NCBI GenBank assembly: GCA_009784305.1
Contig: WRBZ01000004.1
Span: 1 to 17,009 of the forward strand
Length of the DNA stretch: 17,009 nt
Direction of reading: 5' to 3'
DNA from: Synergistaceae bacterium
GTDB lineage: Bacteria > Synergistota > Synergistia > Synergistales > Aminobacteriaceae
A model generated the notes under the pieces. That model was not told where the DNA came from and ran no database searches. It saw only the letters and a program-made list of their open reading frames with translations. The position numbers were made by a program, and so were the translations under genes. Within the stretch, counting starts at the first letter, position 1. The number at the start of each line of letters is the position of its first letter. Below are positions 1 to 6,895 of this stretch, piece by piece.

Positions 1-591
1 GAACACTTAAATGTAAAAGATACCGGTAGTGATTTCACAAATCAAAAAAATCAGAATTCGAATCACAATACAAAAAAAGCGTGGCAATCAACCGCAGATA
101 GTAGTGACTCATCGAAACAAGCAGCATGGACTTCTGAAGATTGGGACAATTGGGCAAAACAGGCAAAATGGACTTCTGATTATATGGAAGACAATGATAA
201 AATTCCTCTTAAATTGAAGAATCTCCTTTCTATCTTTTTCCGTTCATTAAATGCACTATTTTCAGATAATTATTTTATATGTAAGGTATTTTTTTTGTTA
301 GTATTTGTTTTATTGTCTTGTGGCGCTAGTAAATTTTCTACATCACTTCAGCCATACAGCAATTTGGTAATCTTGTTTTATGTTATTTCATGGATTTTCT
401 TTATTTTTTTCCGGTATTATTATGCCCCTTCGTTGTGGCCGTATCTTATACGAACCGTTGCGGGAATGTTTTATGGAGCAATACTGGTTTTTCTAATAGC
501 TTGTTTTTATTCGGTATCTGGGGCAGATCTTCTTAGAGCGGGTCTTTGTTCTGCCATTTCTGTATGGTTTCTATTGAGCGATTTCAAATAA
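1..591 (+). CDS. Unrecognised membrane protein, C-terminal part (5' end outside window)
   Basis: The frame is open from base 1 to the TAA at 589-591, so this is the last 196 residues of a longer protein. An ATG at 184 is internal to this frame and has no convincing ribosome binding site. Residues 1-65 are hydrophilic, rich in Asn, Ser, Lys and Gln, with five tryptophans at 28, 43, 48, 51 and 57, including the repeated WTS(E/D) at 43-46 and 57-60. From about residue 92 there are four likely membrane segments (about 92-108, 120-138, 152-170 and 175-193) with an aromatic-rich turn (FFRYYY) between the second and third. I do not recognise the family. The layout, a soluble tail followed by a compact four-helix membrane unit, resembles many small sensor or scaffold proteins, but no function can be assigned. 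The region is visibly richer in A and T than the genes after it, consistent with accessory sequence. Confidence 0.6.
   Translation, partial: EHLNVKDTGSDFTNQKNQNSNHNTKKAWQSTADSSDSSKQAAWTSEDWDNWAKQAKWTSDYMEDNDKIPLKLKNLLSIFFRSLNALFSDNYFICKVFFLLVFVLLSCGASKFSTSLQPYSNLVILFYVISWIFFIFFRYYYAPSLWPYLIRTVAGMFYGAILVFLIACFYSVSGADLLRAGLCSAISVWFLLSDFK
126..179 (+). repeat. 12-bp direct repeat, two copies 42 bp apart
   Basis: ATGGACTTCTGA occurs at 126-137 and again at 168-179. The 42-base spacing equals 14 codons, so both copies encode the same Trp-Thr-Ser stretch in the same frame of the membrane protein. It looks like an internal protein repeat rather than a mobile or regulatory element. Confidence 0.7.
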
Positions 592-603
592 ACAGTAAAA
601 GAT

Positions 604-611
604 AAGAGGAG
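604..611 (+). promoter_or_regulatory. Strong ribosome binding site before a mini-ORF
   Basis: AAGAGGAG lies 7 bases upstream of the ATG at 619, separated by a run of T. It is as good as any Shine-Dalgarno sequence in the window, yet the frame it serves closes after 13 codons. Confidence 0.55.
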
Positions 612-618
612 TTTTTTT

Positions 619-660
619 ATGGGTCCAGCATTAGATATATTATATATATTCATAAAATAG
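619..660 (+). CDS. 13-residue mini-ORF, possible small peptide or gene remnant
   Basis: ATG at 619 follows AAGAGGAG at ideal spacing and encodes MGPALDILYIFIK before TAG at 658-660. The peptide is hydrophobic after the first few residues. A single-base shift in the A-run near 654-657 would extend it to about 25 residues, still hydrophobic, ending at a TAA near 696. It could be a decayed 5' end of a lost gene, a short leader or a small membrane peptide. Nothing beyond start signal and spacing supports expression. Confidence 0.25.
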   Translation: MGPALDILYIFIK

Positions 661-754
661 TCGTAAATATTTTCCATGTAAATTGTAGCTCGTAACTATA
701 TTTTTGTGGTAAAGTTAATAAGTTAAGAAAATACCCTTTTAGGGGGCAAATTTT

Positions 755-805
755 ATGAATAGCAGAGATATAATTTGTTGGAAAAATGCAGGAGTTCTCA
801 TTTAA
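755..805 (+). other. 16-codon ORF overlapping the recJ start; leader or frameshifted recJ N-terminus
   Basis: AGGGGG at 741-746 is placed 8 bases before ATG 755, which opens the frame MNSRDIICWKNAGVLI and stops at TAA 803-805. This is a better start signal than the TTG codons available in the recJ frame, which it overlaps by about 30 bases. It may be a translationally coupled leader peptide, or the true beginning of recJ with a frameshift (real or a sequencing error) somewhere around 775-803. Confidence 0.3.
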
Positions 806-2451
806 AAATCTTTCGCCTACAGGATTCAACTCGTGAATTAGCGCAAAAGTATTCCTGCTCATCTCTTGTTGCCGCAATACTGCAAATGAATCACAGCGAC
901 GCAACGGAGGACAGGACACGTATTCGTTCATGGCTTAATCCAAAGTTTGAAAAGATTATAGAGGGGCTTTCTCTTGGAAGCGCCGGCAGGATAGCAGCCG
1001 ATAAATGGAAAAGCCTTGAGTCTTTCGGAAAGGTTTTTGTTTACGGCGATTATGACGTTGACGGAATATCATCTACCGTCCTTGCTATGGAAATCTTTGA
1101 GGGAAAAGCGGAAGACGTTCAATATTTTATCCCCAGAAGAGATGTTCAGGGATACGGATTGCACAAATTGGTCGTGCGCCGCCTCGTTGAAATGGGTTGT
1201 AATACGCTTGTCGTCGTTGACTGCGGGACGAAAGACAAGGAGATGCTTGATGAACTTGAAAAAGAGGGTATCAATATCTTTGTATTCGACCACCATAGCG
1301 TCGGAGAATCCGAAGCTTACTGGGAAAAAGCCGTTAACCCGAATATAGATGGAGATGAAGAGACAAGGAAGCTATGCGCCGCCGCTGTTTTGTGGTTCTG
1401 GGCATGGAACGAGAATATCCTTCCCAAACATTGGTTACTCAATAGGATCGATTTAGTTGCCATTGCTACTATTTCGGATTGCATGCCGCTAAACTTGCTG
1501 AACCGCTCGCTTGTCCAGCATGGCATGAACCAGATGCGCTCACAGCCAAGGCAAGGGCTGGCATGTCTATTTGATAAATTGGGGTTAAGCAGGTTCACTA
1601 TTTCAGAAGAGCAGCTTTCAATGAAAGTCATACCGTGCCTTAACGCACCCGGTCGGGTAGACTGCGCTGACCTATCGGTAAAAGTCATGAGGGATGAATA
1701 CAATATTTCAAAATATGTGGATGAACTCATCAATCTCAACAAAAAAAGACAGTTGATCTCGGACAGCATATCCGGCAGCGTGACTAAAATCATTTCGAGC
1801 GAGGGCGGCTTTTCATACGTTTTGTACGATGATGATTGGTCTGTTGGCGTGCTTAGCAGCGTTGCCAGCAGGATATGCAACGTTAGAAGAAAACCCATAG
1901 CTTTAGCCGCTCCGATCAAACAGCAGATTCGCGGGACTTTACGCGTGCCTGAAGGAATTGACGCCATTGAAATATTGAAATCCATATCGCATAATTTGCT
2001 GGGATGGGGAGGACACCAGTACGCCGCTGGCTTTTCGGTCTCGCCGGAAAAATGGGGTGAAGTCCAAAAGCAGCTTGAGGAAATATTATCGGGCATGAAG
2101 GTTATGGAGAAATCTATTCAGGCATTGGAGATCCGCCCCAGCGAAATAACGATAAACGACTGGAGATTGGTGGATCGCCTTGGTCCATTTGGTAAAAGCA
2201 ACCCACATCCGTATTTCTATCTCCCCGCAACCGGAAACGAAAGAAGTCTGCCTCTTGGGAAGGGCAAACAGCACGTTCAGGTCGAGGTTGACGGAGTCCG
2301 TTTATTGGCTTTCAACGGACATGAAGTATTGGATGATTATAACGGCGTAAACAAGAAAAACTTGGGCTGGGTCTATCATCCCCGTATTGATTACTGGCAG
2401 GGGGAGGAAAGAATCCAATTTATCCTCGACTATATAGTCGCGGAGGATTAA
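775..2451 (+). CDS. recJ: Single-stranded-DNA-specific 5'-3' exonuclease RecJ
   Basis: RecJ degrades single-stranded DNA 5' to 3' during recombination and mismatch or base-excision repair, using two metal ions. The 558-residue product matches the usual length. The DHH phosphoesterase core is clear: DYDVDGISS (92-100), VVVDCG (147-151) and FDHH (171-174), with TISDCMPL (232-239) at the position of the fourth metal ligand. NAPGR (290-294) follows, and the DHHA1 domain has the GWGGHQYAAGF signature (410-420). An OB-like C-terminal region closes the protein. The start is uncertain. The frame has only TTG codons at 775 and 778, with weak upstream pairing (AGAG near 764-767), and an in-frame stop sits at 760-762. 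An ATG in another frame at 755 has a better ribosome binding site. The gene ends 3 bases before rel, and its last codons contain the rel ribosome binding site (GGAGGA, 2442-2447). Confidence 0.93.
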   Translation: MLEKCRSSHLKIFRLQDSTRELAQKYSCSSLVAAILQMNHSDATEDRTRIRSWLNPKFEKIIEGLSLGSAGRIAADKWKSLESFGKVFVYGDYDVDGISSTVLAMEIFEGKAEDVQYFIPRRDVQGYGLHKLVVRRLVEMGCNTLVVVDCGTKDKEMLDELEKEGINIFVFDHHSVGESEAYWEKAVNPNIDGDEETRKLCAAAVLWFWAWNENILPKHWLLNRIDLVAIATISDCMPLNLLNRSLVQHGMNQMRSQPRQGLACLFDKLGLSRFTISEEQLSMKVIPCLNAPGRVDCADLSVKVMRDEYNISKYVDELINLNKKRQLISDSISGSVTKIISSEGGFSYVLYDDDWSVGVLSSVASRICNVRRKPIALAAPIKQQIRGTLRVPEGIDAIEILKSISHNLLGWGGHQYAAGFSVSPEKWGEVQKQLEEILSGMKVMEKSIQALEIRPSEITINDWRLVDRLGPFGKSNPHPYFYLPATGNERSLPLGKGKQHVQVEVDGVRLLAFNGHEVLDDYNGVNKKNLGWVYHPRIDYWQGEERIQFILDYIVAED

Positions 2452-2454
2452 GAT

Positions 2455-4704
2455 ATGCAGCAACAGAGCAACCAGCAGTTGAGCGGTATAGAGCGCGGGC
2501 TTATGAGAGACGCTTATTTTGAGGCTATTTTCAACGAGGACAGGTCTGAATCCGTCAAAACTGCGTGGCAGGAACTGTGGTCTAAAGTATACGATGACTG
2601 GACGGAAGAACAGCTTTCGAAGCTTGGAAGCTCCCTTGTATTCACAGCATGGGCGCATAACGGACAAAAAAGGTCTTCAGGAGATCCATATATATTACAC
2701 TCCTTAAATGTCGCGATAATACTTGCCAATATGCAGCTCGATGTCTCAACTTTAGTTGCGTCTCTCCTTCATGATGTGATTGAGGATACCGAAGCAAACA
2801 AAGAGGAACTGACAAGTAGATTCGGCGAAGATGTAGCATCGCTTGTTGATGGAGTAACCAAGCTCAGTAAACTGCCGTTCATGTCAGTTGAAGACTATAA
2901 GGCTGAAAACTTGAGAAAAATGTTCATAGTTATGGGGAAAGATATACGCGTAGTCCTCATAAAGCTTGCGGACAGGCTTCATAATATGCGTACTCTCGGG
3001 GCTCTCCGCCATGAAAAACAAGTGCGGATAGCGGAAGAAACTCTTGAAATTTATGCTCCTTTAGCACACAGGCTTGGAATTTACGAGATGAAATGGGAGC
3101 TTGAGGATCTTGCATTCAAATATACCGACCCTGATACTTATGAAGATATTCGCAGAAAGATTCGTAAACGTCTGCCCAACATGGAGGCAATAGTTCAAAA
3201 AGGCATAGATATCCTCTCGCTGCATCTCGAAAAAGCCGGGGTAGTTTTTCGTATAAAAGGGCGCATCAAACATTTTTTCAGCATTTACGAAAAAATGGCG
3301 CGTAAAAAGCTTTCTGTGGAACAGATTTATGATATCCTTGCAGTTCGTGTCCTCGTCAAGGATGTCCCTTCATGCTACGCAGTCCTTGGCATCGTTCATG
3401 CTACTTGGGTCCCTATACCTGGGCAATTTGACGATTACATAGCAAATCCAAAGAGCAATATGTATCAGTCTTTGCACACTACTATCGTCGGTCCTTCGGG
3501 AGAACCGTTAGAGATACAAATAAGGACGGAAGAGATGAACCGCTATGCGGAATACGGAGTTGCGGCGCATTGGAGGTATAAAACCGGCAGTCCTCTTGAT
3601 AAAATAATGGAGATGAAATTAGACTGGATAAGACAGGCTCTTGACGGGGAACAGGAAGGAGAGGACCCTTCTGAATTTGTCGAACAGTTGAAAACGGACA
3701 TTTTTACACACGAAGTATGTGTTTTCACGCCTAAAGGAAAACCTATATTGATGCCAAAAGGCTCTACAATGATAGATTTTGCATACGCAGTCCACACCGA
3801 AGTCGGGAATCGCTGCGTGGGCGCTTCGGTTGACGGACGTATAGTCCCGTTATCAACTGTAATAAAGAACGGAAACATAATTAAAATAACTACTTCTCAG
3901 CAGAGTTCTCCATCCAGAGACTGGCTTAAGATCGTTCACAGCAACAAAACGCGCAGTAAGATAAAATTATGGTTCAGGCAAACTGAGAAACTTGACAGGC
4001 AGGAAAAGCTGCAGCGTGGTCACGAAGCTCTCGACAGAGAGTTGAAACGCAGAGAACTGCCGCTTTCAAATAATGAGGAAATGTCCCCGCACCTCAATAA
4101 AGCGGCGCGTGATATGGGATTGAACAATGGGGAAGATTTGCTCGTTGCCATCGGAGGTTCGACTGTCAACGTAAGTAGCGTCATTCAGCGCATCGCGCAG
4201 CTATGGCTACAGCATCAAGCTAACGAGGGAAATACATACCCGCTCCCGAAACTGAGCGGCAAGAAACATGATTTCGATGTAATCGTATCAGGAGTGACGG
4301 GAGTTCAGGTGACGCTCTCAAGTTGCTGTGACCCTGTGCCAGGAGACCTGATACTTGGATATCTTACCCATTTCAGAGGAATAACCGTCCACCGCGCGGA
4401 CTGCCAAAGCATTCGTGATATACCGATGGACAGGATAACGCAGGTGACATGGAATGCTCCTTCAGGAAAAGTCTATGTAGCGCGTTTAATAATCAACGCT
4501 ATTGACAGAGGAAATTTGCTTCGTGACATAACGGAAATAATAGGGCAGGGCGGTAGCTGGATCCACAACATAAAAGGCAGTTTGGTCGGAAATAATATTT
4601 ACAGGACGAAACTTGAAGTGTCCGTTCGTAACTTAAGTCATCTTTTAGAGATAATGGGAAAACTGAACAGCATAAAAAACGTGTTGGATGTCGTTCGCGG
4701 ATAG
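2455..4704 (+). CDS. rel: Long RelA/SpoT-homologue: (p)ppGpp synthetase/hydrolase
   Basis: This 749-residue protein makes and degrades (p)ppGpp, the stringent-response alarmone, in the cytoplasm and normally at the ribosome. Domains in order: HD hydrolase (about 60-200) with H82, the HD pair H106-D107, E110-D111 and LADRLHNMRT (171-180), all apparently intact; synthetase (about 260-380) with GRIKH (269-273), D293, NMYQSLHTT (335-343) and E353 in EIQIRT; TGS (about 422-481); a helical linker; a conserved-cysteine segment (C624, C625, H646, C650); and a C-terminal ACT domain (about 675-748). One feature is unusual. The motif normally R-X-K-D in bifunctional enzymes reads Q-F-D-D (324-327), closer to the E-X-D-D of synthesis-only RelA. 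The ATG lies 7 bases after GGAGGA. The order recJ–rel–dtd is common in Firmicutes-like genomes. Confidence 0.95.
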   Translation: MQQQSNQQLSGIERGLMRDAYFEAIFNEDRSESVKTAWQELWSKVYDDWTEEQLSKLGSSLVFTAWAHNGQKRSSGDPYILHSLNVAIILANMQLDVSTLVASLLHDVIEDTEANKEELTSRFGEDVASLVDGVTKLSKLPFMSVEDYKAENLRKMFIVMGKDIRVVLIKLADRLHNMRTLGALRHEKQVRIAEETLEIYAPLAHRLGIYEMKWELEDLAFKYTDPDTYEDIRRKIRKRLPNMEAIVQKGIDILSLHLEKAGVVFRIKGRIKHFFSIYEKMARKKLSVEQIYDILAVRVLVKDVPSCYAVLGIVHATWVPIPGQFDDYIANPKSNMYQSLHTTIVGPSGEPLEIQIRTEEMNRYAEYGVAAHWRYKTGSPLDKIMEMKLDWIRQALDGEQEGEDPSEFVEQLKTDIFTHEVCVFTPKGKPILMPKGSTMIDFAYAVHTEVGNRCVGASVDGRIVPLSTVIKNGNIIKITTSQQSSPSRDWLKIVHSNKTRSKIKLWFRQTEKLDRQEKLQRGHEALDRELKRRELPLSNNEEMSPHLNKAARDMGLNNGEDLLVAIGGSTVNVSSVIQRIAQLWLQHQANEGNTYPLPKLSGKKHDFDVIVSGVTGVQVTLSSCCDPVPGDLILGYLTHFRGITVHRADCQSIRDIPMDRITQVTWNAPSGKVYVARLIINAIDRGNLLRDITEIIGQGGSWIHNIKGSLVGNNIYRTKLEVSVRNLSHLLEIMGKLNSIKNVLDVVRG

Positions 4705-4714
4705 GGGATTAAAA

Positions 4715-5167
4715 ATGAGGGCAGTTATACAGAAAGTTAGAGAAGCAAGAGCGATATTTGATGGAGAACTCCTCGGGGAAATAAAGTTGGGACTCTGCGT
4801 CCTTTTGGGAGTAAGAGTCGGTGATACGGAAAAGGAAGTCGCGTGGATGGCGGAGAAATTAGTCAATTTACGTGTATTTGAGGATGGATTTGAAAAGCTG
4901 AACCGCTCCCTGCTCGATGTGAAAGGAGAGATGCTCTTGATTTCACAGTTTACCGTCTATGGGGACTGCCGGAAAGGCAGACGGCCTTCATTCACGGAAG
5001 CAGCGCCTCCCGATGAAGCGAAAAGGCTTTACGAATTGACTGTAGAAAAAGTCAAGGGCTATGGCGTGCCTGTAAAGACAGGAAAATTTCAGACGCACAT
5101 GATTATAGAGCTGGCGAATGACGGTCCTGTCACTTTGATAATAGAAACTCCGAAGGAGATAACATGA
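4715..5167 (+). CDS. dtd: D-aminoacyl-tRNA deacylase
   Basis: Dtd hydrolyses D-amino acids wrongly attached to tRNA, keeping them out of protein. The 150-residue product has the family start MRAVIQKV, the SQFT motif at 77-80 (in LLISQFTVYGD) and the Gly-cisPro motif NDGPVT at 135-140, which enforces D-chirality selection. The usual segment between these motifs, commonly FGAxM, reads FQTHM here (125-129). The ATG at 4715 was chosen because it gives the family N-terminus and has AGGGGA (4703-4708) 6 bases upstream. An in-frame ATG at 4688 lies inside rel and would add nine unrelated residues. The gene follows rel by 10 bases and overlaps the next gene by 4 bases (ATGA). Confidence 0.95.
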   Translation: MRAVIQKVREARAIFDGELLGEIKLGLCVLLGVRVGDTEKEVAWMAEKLVNLRVFEDGFEKLNRSLLDVKGEMLLISQFTVYGDCRKGRRPSFTEAAPPDEAKRLYELTVEKVKGYGVPVKTGKFQTHMIIELANDGPVTLIIETPKEIT

Positions 5168-5802
5168 ATATAAAAACATTCGCGCTTGGTCCGCTTTGGA
5201 CGAACGGATATCTTGTATCCGACCGGAATGGAGCTGCCATATTCATTGACCCTGCCGCAGAAACGCCGGTCATAATGGACTGGATAAAGAGTAACAGCCT
5301 TATACTAAAAGCTGTCCTTCTTACGCATGGACATGTTGATCATGTGGCTGGTTTGGACGATAACAGTTTTTCGGATGCGTTGAACGGAGAAATTTATTTA
5401 AACCATGGAGATTCCGAAATGGTGACAAATCCGCCGAAAGGGTTGGCGCGGAGTTTTGGTTTTAATTTTAACGGAATATCTTCATTTAAGGGCATGAAAG
5501 ATGGAGACGAACTGTCTTTCGGGGATATTCGCGTGAAAGTCATAGCAACGCCGGGACATACCGAAGGCAGCGTATGCCTGTTGATAAGGGAAGGTGAAGG
5601 AGAAAGCGTATTGTTTTCGGGAGATACCCTTTTTGCTCAGAGCGTAGGAAGGACGGACCTGCCGGGTGGGGACACGAACGCTTTGAATAGCTCGCTGAAA
5701 AAACTAGCGTTGCTTCCTCCTGAATTGACTGTTTATCCCGGACATGGACCTTCTACTACAATATTTAATGAAATGAGAAAAAATCCATTTTGGCCAAGAT
5801 GA
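5164..5802 (+). CDS. MBL-fold metallo-hydrolase (glyoxalase II-like)
   Basis: A 212-residue metallo-beta-lactamase-fold protein of the small glyoxalase II-like group found next to rel and dtd in many bacteria. The two-metal site is complete: THGHVDH (54-60), GHTEGS (131-136, H132), SGDTLF (152-157, D154) and YPGHG (191-195, H194). GRTDLPGG (162-169) is typical of this group. It lacks the C-terminal helical domain that binds glutathione in classic glyoxalase II, so hydroxyacylglutathione hydrolysis is not implied. The true substrate, perhaps another thioester, is unknown. The start codon overlaps the dtd stop (ATGA), with AAGGAGA about 5 bases before it, so translation is probably coupled to dtd. 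Confidence 0.88.
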   Translation: MNIKTFALGPLWTNGYLVSDRNGAAIFIDPAAETPVIMDWIKSNSLILKAVLLTHGHVDHVAGLDDNSFSDALNGEIYLNHGDSEMVTNPPKGLARSFGFNFNGISSFKGMKDGDELSFGDIRVKVIATPGHTEGSVCLLIREGEGESVLFSGDTLFAQSVGRTDLPGGDTNALNSSLKKLALLPPELTVYPGHGPSTTIFNEMRKNPFWPR

Positions 5803-5813
5803 GCATGGAAATG

Positions 5814-5821
5814 AGAGGGGA
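5814..5821 (+). promoter_or_regulatory. Ribosome binding site fixing the mreB TTG start
   Basis: AGAGGGGA sits about 7 bases upstream of TTG 5828. An ATG at 5811 is in another frame and closes within seven codons, so it is not the mreB start. Confidence 0.6.
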
Positions 5822-5827
5822 ACGAAC

Positions 5828-6889
5828 TTGAGTTTTTTTTCTAAATTTTTTTCAAATTTTTTGGGACTCGATATAGGAATAGACCTTGGAACCACAAACA
5901 TAGTAGTTTATGCTAAAGGTAAAGGAATAGTCCTGAATGAACCTTCAATGGTTGCGCTTAGGAAGAAACCACGCGGCGGCGGACAAGAGATAATAGCGGT
6001 CGGACAAGAAGCCAAACTGATGGATGGAAAAACTCCGGCGGGAGTGGAGACAGTGTGGCCGTTGCAGGATGGAGTCATCGCCAACTTCGATATGACTGAA
6101 GAATTGCTTCGGTATTGTATTCATCAGGCAAGCGAGGGGAAATTCAACGTCAGGTCAAGAGTAGCTATCTCGGTCCCTGCCGAAATAACTGAAGTGGAGA
6201 GAAAAGCGGTAATAGACGCTACGCTCGGTGCGGGCGCAAGGGAAGCTTATGTTATAGAGGAACCTATTTCCGCTGCTTTAGGGGTAGGTTTGCCTATAGA
6301 TGAACCGAGAGGCTCGATGATAATCGACATAGGAGGGGGAACCAGCGAGGTTTCAGTTATATCCTTGAGCGGAACTTCCGTAAAAAAATCCGAACGCATA
6401 GCGGGCAAGAATATGGATGCAGCAATAATAAATATGCTGAGGCAGCAATATGCGCTGCTGATTGGGGAAACTACGGCGGAAGATATAAAAAACACAATAG
6501 GCACAGCTATTCCTCAGAAAGAAGAGCTTACCATGCAGATAAAGGGGCGTGACCTGCATGGCGGCCTGCCGAGAATATCCATGGTTTCCTCCGTTGAAGT
6601 CAGGGAATCAATAGATCCAATAATTTCCCGCATAGAGGATGTCATAAAAGTTGCCCTTGAGCAGACTAAGCCTGAATTAGCAAAGGATATAGCTGAACAT
6701 GGAATAGTCCTGACAGGAGGAGTCGCTCAGCTTAAAGGGCTTGCGGAACGTTTCTCGAATACTTTGAATACACCGGTTTTTGTGGCGGAAGAGCCTCTTT
6801 TTGCAGTTGCGCTTGGACTTGGAAAATACCTTGATGACCTGGACGCAAGGAAAAGAGTTTTATTGACCGTGCAAAGAGGAGCGCGTTAG
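5828..6889 (+). CDS. mreB: Rod shape-determining actin homologue MreB
   Basis: MreB polymerises on the inner face of the membrane and guides the side-wall synthesis complex. The 353-residue sequence has the actin-fold nucleotide motifs: phosphate-1 GIDLGTTN (17-24), VIEEP with the hydrolysis-associated Glu (142-146), phosphate-2 IDIGGGTSE (166-174) and the adenosine motif GIVLTGGVA (292-300). It starts with TTG behind a good ribosome binding site. The first 11 residues (MSFFSKFFSNF) are rich in Phe with Lys and Ser on one face, which suggests a membrane-binding amphipathic stretch. The DNA encoding them contains three T-runs of 8, 7 and 6. It is the first gene of mreBCD–mrdA and lies 25 bases after the hydrolase gene. 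Confidence 0.96.
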   Translation: MSFFSKFFSNFLGLDIGIDLGTTNIVVYAKGKGIVLNEPSMVALRKKPRGGGQEIIAVGQEAKLMDGKTPAGVETVWPLQDGVIANFDMTEELLRYCIHQASEGKFNVRSRVAISVPAEITEVERKAVIDATLGAGAREAYVIEEPISAALGVGLPIDEPRGSMIIDIGGGTSEVSVISLSGTSVKKSERIAGKNMDAAIINMLRQQYALLIGETTAEDIKNTIGTAIPQKEELTMQIKGRDLHGGLPRISMVSSVEVRESIDPIISRIEDVIKVALEQTKPELAKDIAEHGIVLTGGVAQLKGLAERFSNTLNTPVFVAEEPLFAVALGLGKYLDDLDARKRVLLTVQRGAR

Positions 6890-6895
6890 AGAATT

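Larger units (their letters stand above)
592..774. other. AT-rich intergenic gap before the recJ operon
   Basis: This 183-base gap separates the membrane gene from recJ and is the only sizeable non-coding stretch in the window. It holds a 13-codon mini-ORF with a strong ribosome binding site, and the start of a 16-codon ORF that runs into recJ. A transcription start for the downstream operon is expected here, but no -35/-10 pair stands out. TATAAT at 769-774 lacks a -35 partner and would lie too close to the recJ start. The only local hairpin (734-744) has a 4-bp stem and no U-run, so it is not a terminator. Confidence 0.5.

Noticed and set aside
734..744. CCCT/AGGG hairpin upstream of recJ
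   Set aside because: The stem is only 4 bp with a 3-base loop and no following U-run, so it is not a terminator. It may slightly shield the AGGGGG site, but that is weak.
769..774. Perfect TATAAT hexamer before recJ
   Set aside because: No acceptable -35 lies 16-18 bases upstream and there is no extended -10. Transcription would start at or after the recJ start codon.
1317..2096. 259-codon open frame on the minus strand
   Set aside because: It lies entirely within recJ, whose DHH and DHHA1 motifs are clear on the plus strand. The antisense protein resembles no family and has no ribosome site that I could see.
4688..4714. Upstream in-frame ATG for dtd
   Set aside because: It would add nine residues not found in Dtd and lacks a ribosome site. 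ATG 4715 gives the family N-terminus.
5790..5797. TTGGCCAA palindrome at the end of the hydrolase gene, before mreB
   Set aside because: An 8-bp palindrome alone is expected by chance. It is within coding sequence and not followed by a terminator T-run at the right distance.
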